From the NCBI RefSeq assembly GCF_014649115.1, contig NZ_BMSK01000010.1:248001-312000 (forward strand): a stretch of DNA of 64,000 nt. The letters are read 5' to 3'. Shown piece by piece: positions 45,009-52,878 of the stretch. Both the position numbers and the translations under genes were made by a program. The stretch comes from Streptomyces eurythermus. GTDB taxonomy: Bacteria; Actinomycetota; Actinomycetes; Streptomycetales; Streptomycetaceae. Position 1 is the first letter of the stretch; the number at the start of each line of letters is the position of its first letter. The notes beneath the pieces were generated by a model that saw nothing but the letters and a program-made list of their open reading frames with translations, had not been told where the DNA came from and ran no database searches.

Positions 45009-45833
45009 TCAGCGGGCCGTGAAGCCGGAGTCGACGGTGATGACGGTGCCGGTGACCCTCCGGGACTCGTCGCTGACCAGCCAGACCGCGGCGTCCGCGA
45101 CGTCGAGCGGGTCGACCAGGGCGTTGGTCGGCACCGACTCCAGGTAGACCGCTTCCTGCTCGTCGTAGCTGATGCCGAGCGCGTCGGCGACGACCGCCGT
45201 CATCTGGCCGTCCATGGCCGGGTCGTCGCGTACCGGCCCGGGACACAGCGCGTTGACCCTGATGGCGTGGGGGGCGTAGTCGAGTGCGGCCGACTTGGTC
45301 AGTCCCACGACGGCGTGCTTGCTGGCCACGTAGCCGGCGAAGTGGCGGTAGCCGACCAGGCCCGCGGTGGAGGCGACGTTGACGATGGATCCGCCGCCGT
45401 CGCGCAGCATGACCGGGGCCACCGCCTTCAGCACCCGCCATTCACCGGACACGTTCACGTCGAGCATGACCTGCCACTCCCGCTCGGTGAACTCGTGGGC
45501 CGGTTTGCCGGACGGTGCGCCGATACCGGCGTTGTTGATCAGCCCGGTGATGGTCCCGAAGCGATCGACTCCCAGCTCGACGGCCGCCTCGACCGCTTCG
45601 GCGCTGCGTACGTCGGCCGGCGCCACGAGCACACTGGCGCCTTCCTTGCGGCACAGGCCGGCGGTGTGTTCCAGCTGCGCGGGCGAACCCAGGCTGTAGG
45701 GCACCTCGGAGAGGTCGCCGTCGACGTCGACCAGGATGAGGTCGGCGCCCTCGGCGGCGGCGCGCAGGGCGCAGGCCCGGCCGATGCCCCGGGCGGCACC
45801 GGTGATCATGACGACGGAGTCACGCAGGCGCAT
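45009..45833 (-). CDS. SDR oxidoreductase, mycofactocin-coupled-like
   Basis: A 274-residue short-chain dehydrogenase. The nucleotide loop TGAARGIGRA, NNAG at about 92-95, the Ser of NVASTAG and the YVASK dyad are all intact. After the second strand it carries an insertion, SEVPYSLGSPAQLEHTAG, that resembles the VPYPLATPEDL segment typical of mycofactocin-coupled SDRs, which hold NAD tightly and use mycofactocin as external acceptor. It could oxidise or reduce a hydroxyl on the peptide or a precursor. It follows the thioesterase gene by one base. If the mycofactocin link is wrong, it is an ordinary NAD(P) SDR. Confidence 0.9.
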   Translation of the reverse strand: MRLRDSVVMITGAARGIGRACALRAAAEGADLILVDVDGDLSEVPYSLGSPAQLEHTAGLCRKEGASVLVAPADVRSAEAVEAAVELGVDRFGTITGLINNAGIGAPSGKPAHEFTEREWQVMLDVNVSGEWRVLKAVAPVMLRDGGGSIVNVASTAGLVGYRHFAGYVASKHAVVGLTKSAALDYAPHAIRVNALCPGPVRDDPAMDGQMTAVVADALGISYDEQEAVYLESVPTNALVDPLDVADAAVWLVSDESRRVTGTVITVDSGFTAR

Positions 45834-45834
45834 C

Positions 45835-46569
45835 TCAGACCTCCAGGGCCGGGGTCGAGCCGGACAGGGCGCCGACGACGATGTCGACGAGGGGCTGGGC
45901 GTCCACGGCGGGGTACATGTGGCCCCCGGCCACCTCGACCTGGCGGAACGGGCCCCGGGTCACCTCGCTCCAGCCGGCCAGCGCCGTACGCGGGACCAGC
46001 TCGTCCTCCGTGGCGCACACGGCCGTCACCGGGACCTCGACGGGACCGGTGCCGGTCGGTGTGTAGCCCTCGTCCATCCGGAAGTCGGCCCGCAGCGCGC
46101 CCATGAGGACCTCGCGCATCTCGGGGATCTCCATGGCGGGGTGCGTGTATCCGGTGGTGCGGCGGACATGGTCGAGGAACTCGTCGTCGGTCAGCCCGGC
46201 CGTCTTGGCACAGGCGCCCAGGAACGGCGCCCGGGCCGCGCTGACGAACAGGTGCCGCACCTGCTCCGCGTATCCGGCGGCGAGGAGTCGCAGACAGATC
46301 TCGTACGCCAGCGTCGCGCCGAGGAAGCAGTGGCCCAGCAGGGCGACGGGACCGGCCTTCGCGTGCTCGGCCGCGGCGGGCAGCAGGGCGTCCGCCGCGC
46401 CGTGCAGATCGGTGAACGGCTCCTCGTCCAGCAGCCGTTCCCGGCCGGGGAGGTTGAGCGGGGCGAACCGGACGGTGTCCGGGGCGAGTTTGTTCCAGGG
46501 CCGGAAGAAGCTCGCGCCGGCACCCGCGAAGGGCAGGCAGATCACACGGACGGGAGCAGCGGTACTCAT
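45835..46569 (-). CDS. Type II thioesterase with Cys in nucleophile elbow
   Basis: A 244-residue alpha/beta hydrolase of the NRPS/PKS editing thioesterase class (VICLPFAGAGASFFRPWNKL). Such enzymes clear blocked carriers. The usual GHSxG is replaced by GHCFLGA: Cys81 takes the Ser position, and there is one extra residue before the Gly. The acid is in CATEDELVP and the His in GGHMYP. CAGGAGA lies three to four nt before the ATG at 46569. It is the first gene of the cluster operon and is preceded by a long inverted-repeat-rich leader. Confidence 0.92.
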   Translation of the reverse strand: MSTAAPVRVICLPFAGAGASFFRPWNKLAPDTVRFAPLNLPGRERLLDEEPFTDLHGAADALLPAAAEHAKAGPVALLGHCFLGATLAYEICLRLLAAGYAEQVRHLFVSAARAPFLGACAKTAGLTDDEFLDHVRRTTGYTHPAMEIPEMREVLMGALRADFRMDEGYTPTGTGPVEVPVTAVCATEDELVPRTALAGWSEVTRGPFRQVEVAGGHMYPAVDAQPLVDIVVGALSGSTPALEV

Positions 46570-46619
46570 GGGTCTCCTGACAGCACACGAGTGGTGCCTC
46601 GTGGGTGGGCACGGTTCTG

Positions 46620-46644
46620 GGCCGATCCAGGTCTCGGATCGGCC
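46620..46644 (-). promoter_or_regulatory. Leader stem-loop of NRPS operon
   Basis: GGCCGATCC and GGATCGGCC pair perfectly (9 bp) around AGGTCTC, about 50-75 nt upstream of the thioesterase start. It could be an attenuator, an mRNA-stability hairpin or an operator. Confidence 0.5.
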
Positions 46645-46673
46645 ACAGCGAGGTGGGGAAAGCGATACGCCAC

Positions 46674-46695
46674 GCCAAAAAGGGATGCTTTTGGC
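46674..46695 (-). promoter_or_regulatory. Second leader stem-loop of NRPS operon
   Basis: GCCAAAA and TTTTGGC pair perfectly around an 8-nt loop. On the minus strand the downstream arm is A-rich, so it is not a classical terminator; an operator or regulatory RNA element is possible. Confidence 0.35.
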
Positions 46696-46750
46696 CATGG
46701 TCATATACAGGCGAACGCGCGCCTCTCGAGAAGCCTTTAAAGGTCAGTAC

Positions 46751-46784
46751 ATCCGCGTGCGGCACTTCTTGAGAAGTCGCGGAT
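46751..46784. promoter_or_regulatory. Nested inverted repeats, candidate operator
   Basis: Outer arms ATCCGCG (46751-46757) and CGCGGAT (46778-46784) enclose ACTTCT-TG-AGAAGT (46764-46777), a perfect 6-bp inner dyad. Two symmetry sets in 34 bp in an AT-rich region suggest a binding site for one or two dimeric regulators. Confidence 0.45.
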
Positions 46785-46931
46785 CACATGAGGCAGCGCG
46801 CGATTCATCTTCCCCCCGAAAGATCTTCCAAGACTCACTCAATGGGTGAGCAAGAGTGCGGTCGCACGCCTGACGACGGCCTGGCGACCACGACGACTAG
46901 AGGGTAGTACCAACGCGAGCAGCCGCCAAGC

Positions 46932-46937
46932 CGTCAA
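46932..46937 (-). promoter_or_regulatory. Possible -35 element for NRPS operon
   Basis: Minus-strand TTGACG with TTGGTA 18 bp downstream (46913-46908) forms a weak sigma70-like promoter reading toward the thioesterase gene, implying a leader of about 330 nt. No experimental support. Confidence 0.25.
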
Positions 46938-47361
46938 ATTTCAACGGAATGCACAACTCCACTTCCATTAAATCAGGATATCTACCCCTATAGCTGATCA
47001 TTCGGTTCCGTCGACCCTCACCGCCGGGACACATTCGACACTTTCGCGAGATGAAGCCGCGACGTCGGAATTCCACACGGTCGGCCATCGCACGGAAATG
47101 AATTTCCGGATTCCGCCGAGAACCGGAGCCCGGGACCGCGGCCCCGGTCGGCACCGCCGGTTTCCGCACCGCCGGTTTCGGACATCGTGCCGTCGGCCGC
47201 GACCCGTCCGTGACCTGCGGACCGCCCGGCGGGCCGCCGGCCGGCCGGGCGGCAGCGCACGGCCACGCGCGGACGACCGGGCGACACCGGTGACCAACGC
47301 GTTACCGTCTGCGTAGCCAGGCGGTAGCGCAGGGTCAGTGCTTGGGCCTAGGCTGTGCCGC

Positions 47362-47541
47362 ATGTCCCCGGATTCCCCGCCCTCTGGTTCCGTGCGCTCC
47401 GCCGCCGAGCTGAACGAGCGGATCAGAGCGCTGTGGCTGCGCGCGGGCGGCACCCTGTCGGCCCAGGAGCGCGCGGAGTACGAGCTGTTGGTGATCGAGT
47501 GGGCCGCCGCCGTCCGCGGCCGGATCATCGAGGCGGCCTGA
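47362..47541 (+). CDS. Small conserved-looking hypothetical protein
   Basis: A 59-residue helical protein. The core AAELNERIRALWLRAGGTLS then ERAEYELLVIEWAAAVRGRI forms two amphipathic helices with no motif I can name. TAGGCT eight to thirteen nt upstream of the ATG and no ribosome site suggest a leaderless message. Similar short proteins are common in Streptomyces. The start at 47362 is preferred to an upstream GTG at 47338, which would lie inside the promoter. Confidence 0.7.
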   Translation: MSPDSPPSGSVRSAAELNERIRALWLRAGGTLSAQERAEYELLVIEWAAAVRGRIIEAA

Positions 47542-47573
47542 AGCGGCGACCACGGCAAGGCCCCTGAGCGTCC

Positions 47574-48233
47574 CTACGCCCGCAGATGCGCGAGCACCTC
47601 GTCGGCCACCGGATACGGCCGCTCCCCGGGCAGCAGCGCGCTCGCCCGCTCCGTCTCGCCCGCCCGTACCAGCGCGTGGATCTCCGCTGCCAGCGGGGTG
47701 ACGTCCTCGATGCCGGCGATCCACTCGTCCGCGTACCGGGCCGCCGCCTCCCCGGCGAGGCCGAGCTGCAAGGACCGGTACGGCAGCGGATTGTGGTGAA
47801 GATCCCGCTCCGGGTCCCACTGCACCCGCGCCGGGCTGCGCGCCAACTCCCGCTTCCAGGCGGCCCGGTCCGGGTGCAGGGCGGGCACGTGGTGGGACAG
47901 GCAGGCATGGCGCAGGGCCCACTCGAAGCCCTCCCGGGTGATCTCCACGGCGAGGACGGTCTCCTGGTTCTCCTTGGTGCCCCAGCCGCAGCGGTACATC
48001 ATCCACAGGAACGACGGCTTGACCCAGGTCATACGGTCCCGTTTCCAGCCGGACGGGAAGCGTCCGGTGCGGGCGGCGGCGCGGCCGATCCCCGGGTGGT
48101 AGGCCTGGTAGACGGTGATTGTGGTGTCCGTGTGCCGGGCACGGATGCGGAACTTCGGTTCGGTTTCGACGGCTTGCGCGTTCACGGGGACAGGGTCGGC
48201 CGCCGCTCCGGTCCCGCACCACCGAATATTCAC
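47574..48233 (-). CDS. DUF4291 family protein
   Basis: A protein of up to 219 residues with the family hallmark RMTWVKPSFLWMMYRCGWGTK at about 67-87, followed by AVEITREGFEWAL and a VQWDPERDLHHNPLPYRSLQLGL segment. Function unknown in the family. The exact start is uncertain: ATG at 48233 gives a long leader, while GTG codons near 48185 would begin just before ETEPKFRIRARH, where homology-like sequence starts. It diverges from the SnoaL-like gene. Confidence 0.85.
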   Translation of the reverse strand: MNIRWCGTGAAADPVPVNAQAVETEPKFRIRARHTDTTITVYQAYHPGIGRAAARTGRFPSGWKRDRMTWVKPSFLWMMYRCGWGTKENQETVLAVEITREGFEWALRHACLSHHVPALHPDRAAWKRELARSPARVQWDPERDLHHNPLPYRSLQLGLAGEAAARYADEWIAGIEDVTPLAAEIHALVRAGETERASALLPGERPYPVADEVLAHLRA

Positions 48234-48280
48234 CCCGCAGGCCTCTTGGCTCGGCGTCCCGCGTACCCAACACTGTGGCG

Positions 48281-48757
48281 ATGACGCAGCGTGCGGAGTT
48301 CGCGACCGTGAGGGACCGGCTGGCCGTGGAGGACCTGGTCACCGCCTACGCGGTGGCGCTGGACGACGGCGACTGGTCGGCGTACCACGGGCTGTTCACG
48401 GCGGACGGCCGGGCCGACTACCGTTCGGCGGGCGGTATCGAGGGCGACGCGGGGCGGGTCGCCGCCTGGCTCGCCGAGAACCTGGCCGGCTTCGCCATGC
48501 GGCAGCACCTGATCGTCAACCGGCAGGTGCGGTTCGGGGTCCTGGAGCACGACACCGGTGACACCGCCCGGGTGCGCGCCGACTACCTCAACCCCATGCG
48601 CCTCGCCGCTACCACCGGCTCCGCCGCCCCGGACCTGGTGTGCGGCGGCCGGTACGACTTCGGTCTGCTGCGCACACCGGACGGCTGGCGCCTGCGCGAG
48701 GTCGTCGTCCACGAGAAGTGGCGCCGGCTGCCGGCCGGACAGCCCGGCACCGCGTGA
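48281..48757 (+). CDS. SnoaL-like / NTF2-fold protein
   Basis: A 158-residue cone-fold protein. ATVRDRLAVEDLVTAYAVALDDGDWSAYHGLFTADG is the typical SnoaL_4 opening, with the catalytic-region Asp in DDGDW, then RQHLIVNRQVRFG and a final RLREVVVHEKWRR strand. Members include hydroxylating dioxygenase small subunits, cyclases and delta-isomerases; no partner subunit is nearby, so a role cannot be set. The ATG sits five nt after CACTGT, which may be a leaderless promoter. The longer upstream frame lies in the divergent promoter. Confidence 0.87.
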   Translation: MTQRAEFATVRDRLAVEDLVTAYAVALDDGDWSAYHGLFTADGRADYRSAGGIEGDAGRVAAWLAENLAGFAMRQHLIVNRQVRFGVLEHDTGDTARVRADYLNPMRLAATTGSAAPDLVCGGRYDFGLLRTPDGWRLREVVVHEKWRRLPAGQPGTA

Positions 48758-48866
48758 CGTCCGGCCGCCCGCGCCCACGAGCACCCGTCCCGCCCGGCCT
48801 CCGCACGCGCATGCTGTCGAAACCGCCGCGCACACTGGAGGCATCGGCTGGGTAGGGAGGCTCCCT

Positions 48867-50441
48867 ATGAGGACGATCGACCGCTGGCTGACCTCCCCTT
48901 GGCGCCGTTCGGCCGCCGCCGCCCTGTCCGGCGCGCTGCCCGTGCTCGCGTTTCCGGCTCCCTCCCTTTGGTGGTGGGCGTACGTCGCCCTGGTGCCGTG
49001 GCTGCTGCTCGCCCGGTCGGCGCCGACCGGGCCGCGGGCCGCGTACGACGGCTGGTGCGGCGGCTTCGGCTTCCTGCTGGCCGTGCACCACTGGCTGCTG
49101 CCGAGCCTGCACGTGTTCATCTTCCTGATAGCCGCGCTGCTGGGCGTGCTGTGGATGCCGTGGGGATGGCTGGTGCGCCGGCTGCTGGGCGGGCCGGCGC
49201 CGGCGGGCCGGGGCTTCGCGGCGCTGCTGGTGCTGCCGTCGGCCTGGCTGGCGGTGGAGCTGGTGCGGTCCTGGCAGGGGCTCGGCGGGCCGTGGGGCAT
49301 GCTGGGCGCCAGCCAGTGGCAGGTGGCTCCGGCGCTGCGGCTGGCCTCGGTCGGCGGGGTGTGGCTGCTGAGTTTCCTGGTGGTGGCCGTCAACGTGGCG
49401 GCGGCCGTGCTGATATCGGTGCCCGCCGCCCGTGTACCCGCCGTCGCCTCGCTGGCCGCGACGGCCGCCGTGGCCTCGGCCGGGTGGGTGTGGGCGCCGC
49501 GCCCGGAGGTGGACGGGCGGGCCCGGATCGCCGTCGTGCAGCCGGGCGTCGTCGCCGGGCGGGACAGCGCCGAGCGACGGTTCGATCTGGAGGAGCGGCT
49601 GACCCGGCGGCTCGCCGGGCAGGACGTCGACCTGGTGGTGTGGGGCGAGTCCGGCGTCGGCTTCGACCTGGACGACCGGCCCGATCTGGCCCGGCGGCTG
49701 ACCGCGCTGTCCCGGGCCACCGGCGCCGATCTGCTGGTGAACGTGGACGCCCGCCGCTCCGGCCGGCCCGGCATCTACAAGAGCGCGGTGCTGGTCGGCC
49801 CGGACGGCCCGACCGGCGACCGGTACGACAAGATGCGGCTGGTGCCGTTCGGCGAGTACATACCGGCCCGTTCGCTGCTCGGCTGGGCCACCTCGGTGGG
49901 CCGGGCCGCCGGCGAGGACCGGCACCGCGGCACCCGGCAGACCGTGGCGGACGTCGGGCACGGGCTGCGGGTCGGCCCGCTGATCTGCTTCGAGACCGCG
50001 TTCCCGGACCTGGGCCGGCACCTCGCCGACGACGGCGCGGACGTCCTCCTCGGCCAGTCCTCGACCTCCACCTTCCAGCACAGCTGGGCGCCGGAGCAGC
50101 ACGCCTCGCTGGCCGCGCTGCGCGCCGCCGAGACCGGCCGCCCGATGGTGCACGCCACCCTCACCGGTGTCTCGGCGGTCTACGGCCCCGAAGGGCGCCG
50201 CCTCGGCCCGTGGCTCGGCACCGGCGCGAGCGCCGCCCGGGTGTACGACGTACCGCTCGCGCACGGAGTCACGCCGTACGTCCGCCACGGCGACTGGCCG
50301 GTGCACGGCGCGCTGCTGGTGCTGGCCGTGCTGGGGGTGACCGAGGGGGTGCGGGCGGTCAGGACGCGCCGTAGCGGTCCCGCACCTCTCGTACCACCCG
50401 CTCGCACAGCTCATGGGTCGCCAGCGCGTCCCGGGCGCTGA
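48867..50441 (+). CDS. lnt: Apolipoprotein N-acyltransferase
   Basis: A 524-residue Lnt that N-acylates the lipid-modified Cys of lipoproteins. Six membrane helices occupy the first 210 residues, then a nitrilase-like extracytoplasmic domain with the catalytic Glu (VVWGESGVGF), Lys (YDKMRLVPFGEY) and Cys (LICFETAFPD). A last hydrophobic segment (GALLVLAVLGVTEGV) anchors the C-terminus. Streptomyces are known to carry two Lnt paralogues. ATG at 48867 follows GGGAGG by about seven nt. Its 3' end overlaps the convergent oxidoreductase gene by 83 nt. Confidence 0.94.
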   Translation: MRTIDRWLTSPWRRSAAAALSGALPVLAFPAPSLWWWAYVALVPWLLLARSAPTGPRAAYDGWCGGFGFLLAVHHWLLPSLHVFIFLIAALLGVLWMPWGWLVRRLLGGPAPAGRGFAALLVLPSAWLAVELVRSWQGLGGPWGMLGASQWQVAPALRLASVGGVWLLSFLVVAVNVAAAVLISVPAARVPAVASLAATAAVASAGWVWAPRPEVDGRARIAVVQPGVVAGRDSAERRFDLEERLTRRLAGQDVDLVVWGESGVGFDLDDRPDLARRLTALSRATGADLLVNVDARRSGRPGIYKSAVLVGPDGPTGDRYDKMRLVPFGEYIPARSLLGWATSVGRAAGEDRHRGTRQTVADVGHGLRVGPLICFETAFPDLGRHLADDGADVLLGQSSTSTFQHSWAPEQHASLAALRAAETGRPMVHATLTGVSAVYGPEGRRLGPWLGTGASAARVYDVPLAHGVTPYVRHGDWPVHGALLVLAVLGVTEGVRAVRTRRSGPAPLVPPARTAHGSPARPGR

Positions 50442-51270
50442 GCACCCGTCCGGCCCGTACGGCGTCGAGGAAGGCGAGGACCGCCTGCTCGATGCCGCGC
50501 TGGCGGGGCACCGGCACCCAGTCGCCGCGCCGGCGCACGGTGGGCTGCCCCTTGTGGTCGATCACCTCGGCGAGGTTGACCACCTGGCGCTTGGTGTCCT
50601 GCCCGGACACCTCCAGGATCTCCTCGTTCGAGCCGCTGAGCCGGTTCATCACGCCGAGCGCGGTGAAGCCGTCACCGGCGAGCTGGAGCACGACGTGGTG
50701 GAGCAGCCCGCCCTCGACGCGGGCCCGCACCGTGACGTCGTCGACCGGGCCGGGCACCAGGAAGCGCAGGGTGTCGACGACGTGGATGAAGTCGTCCAGG
50801 ATCATCGAGCGGGGTTCCTCGGGCAGCCCGGTCCGGTTCTTCTGCAGGAGGATCAGCTCGCGGGGGTGGTCCAGGCACTGGGCGTACCCGGGGGCGTGGC
50901 GGCGGTTGAAACCGACGGACAGCGGGACGCCGCGCCGCTCGGCGAGGGTGACCAGCCGTTCGGAGTCGGCGAGTTCGTAGGCGAGCGGCTTGTCCACGTA
51001 CGTCGGGACGCCGGCCTCCAGCAGCCGGGTGACGATCTCGGGGTGGACGGCGGTGGGCGCGTGCACGAAGGCCGCGTCGAGGCCGGCGTCGAGCAGCGAG
51101 TCCAGGGTGGTGTGCCGCCGGGCCGGCGGCAGGTGCAGGCTGTCCCCGACCCGCTCCAGGGTGGCGGGGGTGCGGGTCTGGAGGTGCAGGTCGATCCCCG
51201 GCTGGGTGCCGAGCACCGGCAGATAGGCCTTCTGCGCGATGTCCCCGAGTCCGATACAGCCGACCTTCAC
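50359..51270 (-). CDS. Gfo/Idh/MocA family oxidoreductase
   Basis: A 303-residue NAD(P)-dependent oxidoreductase. The Rossmann loop VGCIGLGDIAQKAYLPVL, the family motif YVDKPLAY (EKP variant) at about 90-97, and SVGFNRRHAP are visible. The C-terminal beta-sheet domain has the substrate His in LDDFIHVVDTLRFL. Members act on sugars, inositols or related alcohols; the substrate is unknown. The start is GTG at 51270, with GGGGAGAG three nt upstream. It is convergent with and overlaps lnt. Confidence 0.9.
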   Translation of the reverse strand: MKVGCIGLGDIAQKAYLPVLGTQPGIDLHLQTRTPATLERVGDSLHLPPARRHTTLDSLLDAGLDAAFVHAPTAVHPEIVTRLLEAGVPTYVDKPLAYELADSERLVTLAERRGVPLSVGFNRRHAPGYAQCLDHPRELILLQKNRTGLPEEPRSMILDDFIHVVDTLRFLVPGPVDDVTVRARVEGGLLHHVVLQLAGDGFTALGVMNRLSGSNEEILEVSGQDTKRQVVNLAEVIDHKGQPTVRRRGDWVPVPRQRGIEQAVLAFLDAVRAGRVLSARDALATHELCERVVREVRDRYGAS

Positions 51271-51396
51271 GTGCTCTCCCCTGTCACTGGCCTGCGGGTT
51301 GTCTGCCGGAAGCATACGGGGGCCGTGGGTTCGCGAGGCCGTCGAAGCCGCGCGGGAAGAACGCCCGTCTGGGCGGGGGCACCTGATCGGCACCTG

Positions 51397-51909
51397 TCAG
51401 CGGCGGGGTGTCCAGCCCTCGCCGCCATCGCCGCCCTCGTCGTCCTCGCCCAGCCGCAGCGCCAGCCGGCTGATCGCGGACCGGACCCCCGCGCCGTAGC
51501 CGTCGTCGGCGAGGGCGGACGCGGCGCTGCGGGCCCGGCGCAGATGGCTGCGGGCGGCCTCGGCGCGGCCCAGTTTGTCGTAGTCGGCGGCCAGGTTCAG
51601 GTGCAGGGACGGCAGGAAGCCCCGCACGCTGCCCGGGTCGCCGCCCGGGCGGCCGTCGGCCAGTTCCTCGGCCGCCGACAACGCCCGCAGGTCCCAGGCC
51701 AGTTCGTCCGCCGGGTCGTCGTGGGTGTCGGCCAGATAGTGGGCGAGGGTGCAGCGGTGCAGCGGGTCGCCGTCCTCGCCGATCTCCGCCCACAGGTCCA
51801 GGAAGCGGCTGCGGGCCTCCTCGCGGTCACCGCCGTGGTGCAACATCACGACCTGCCCGATCCGCGTCAGCACGGCGTCCGGCGCCGTCTGCTCCTGTCG
51901 CTCCACCAC
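51397..51909 (-). CDS. TPR-like hypothetical protein
   Basis: A 170-residue helical protein. Repeated pairs of helices, such as GGDREEARSRFLDLWAEIGED, CTLAHYLADTHDDPADELAW, HLNLAADYDKLGRAEAARSH and LRRARSAASALADDGYG, have the spacing and small/large pattern of tetratricopeptide repeats. The C-terminus is acidic. Probably a scaffold; partner unknown. GTG at 51909 or 51906 follows GGAGGG. A longer frame upstream is antisense to ung. Confidence 0.75.
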   Translation of the reverse strand: MVERQEQTAPDAVLTRIGQVVMLHHGGDREEARSRFLDLWAEIGEDGDPLHRCTLAHYLADTHDDPADELAWDLRALSAAEELADGRPGGDPGSVRGFLPSLHLNLAADYDKLGRAEAARSHLRRARSAASALADDGYGAGVRSAISRLALRLGEDDEGGDGGEGWTPRR

Positions 51910-52011
51910 GGTGCCCTCCGGGCCGTCGCCGGTTGTTGCCGCTCCCGACGCTAACCGGCGCGACCCGGATTCCCGGACAGGCGGCGCCGTCTCGCCTACG
52001 GGCCGGTGATC

Positions 52012-52055
52012 GGGCGCGGGGGCGTGGGTGGCCGGCCACCCACGCCCCCGCGCCC
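52012..52055. terminator. 44-nt perfect palindrome downstream of ung
   Basis: Every base from 52012 to 52055 pairs about the centre GGCC|GGCC, a 22-bp perfect stem with no unpaired loop in DNA form. It lies 43 nt past the ung stop and about 100 nt before the TPR gene start, both minus strand. It is the strongest stem in the window and most likely the ung terminator. Confidence 0.75.
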
Positions 52056-52097
52056 CGGGGAGGTGACGGCGACCGCACCCGGACGTCACTTCACTCG

Positions 52098-52781
52098 TCA
52101 GCCCAGGTTCGGGATGCGCCAGTCGATCGGCTCGTGTCCCTGCGCGGCGATCGCCTCGTTGATCTGCGTGAACGGGCGGGAGCCGAAGAACCTCTTGGCG
52201 GACAGCGGCGAGGGGTGCGCGCCCTTGACCACCACGTGCCGGGTCTCGTCGATCAGCGGGAGCTTCTTCTGCGCGTAGTTGCCCCACAGGACGAAGACCG
52301 CCGGGTCGGGGCGGGAGGCCACCGCGCGGATCACGGCGTCGGTGAACTTCTCCCAGCCCTTGCCCTTGTGTGAGTTGGCCTCGCCGGCCCGGACGGTGAG
52401 GACCGCGTTGAGCAGCAGCACGCCCTGTTCGGCCCACGGCATCAGATAGCCGTTGTCCGGGACGGGCAGGCCCAGTTCCTCGTGCATCTCCTTGTAGATG
52501 TTCCGCAGGGACGGCGGGGTCTTCACCCCGGGCCGCACCGAGAAGCACAGGCCGTGGCCCTGGCCCTCGCCGTGGTACGGGTCCTGGCCGAGGATGAGGA
52601 CCTTCACCCGGTCGTAGGGCGTCGCGTCCAGCGCGGCGAAGACCTCCTCGCGCGGCGGGTAGACGGGGCCCTTCGCCCGCTCCTCCTCGACGAACTCGGT
52701 CAGCTCCTTGAAGTAGGGCTGCTGCAGTTCATCGGCCAGAACCCCGCGCCAGGACTCGGGCAGCATGGCGATGTCGGTCAC
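52098..52781 (-). CDS. ung: Uracil-DNA glycosylase, family 1
   Basis: A 227-residue Ung that removes uracil from DNA in base excision repair. Motif A GQDPYHG with catalytic Asp, a long LRNIYKEM segment, the uracil-contact LLNAVLTVRAG, and the C-terminal GAHPSPLSA loop with the catalytic His are all intact. The GTG at 52781 has GAGGACG about eight nt upstream. It is followed by the 44-nt palindrome. Confidence 0.97.
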   Translation of the reverse strand: MTDIAMLPESWRGVLADELQQPYFKELTEFVEEERAKGPVYPPREEVFAALDATPYDRVKVLILGQDPYHGEGQGHGLCFSVRPGVKTPPSLRNIYKEMHEELGLPVPDNGYLMPWAEQGVLLLNAVLTVRAGEANSHKGKGWEKFTDAVIRAVASRPDPAVFVLWGNYAQKKLPLIDETRHVVVKGAHPSPLSAKRFFGSRPFTQINEAIAAQGHEPIDWRIPNLG

Positions 52782-52878
52782 GTCAACGTCCTCACGATGT
52801 CGATCAAGTACCGCGTGCGGTCACTTCCAGGCTTCAGAACCTACAGGCGACCACTGACAACCGGTGCCGCAAGGGGTC

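Larger units (their letters stand above)
46570..47361. other. 792-bp regulatory intergenic region upstream of NRPS cluster
   Basis: The longest gene-free stretch in the window and markedly more AT-rich, especially 46660-47000. No frame looks coding. It holds at least four inverted repeats within 46620-46784, a CCTTTAAAGG palindrome at 46734-46743 and a TTGACG on the minus strand. It is the likely promoter and control region of the cluster; the plus-strand side also carries the leaderless promoter of the 59-residue protein. Confidence 0.7.

Noticed and set aside
46620..46644. Rho-independent terminator at the cluster start
   Set aside because: It lies in the 5' leader with no U-tract; a regulatory hairpin is the more cautious reading.
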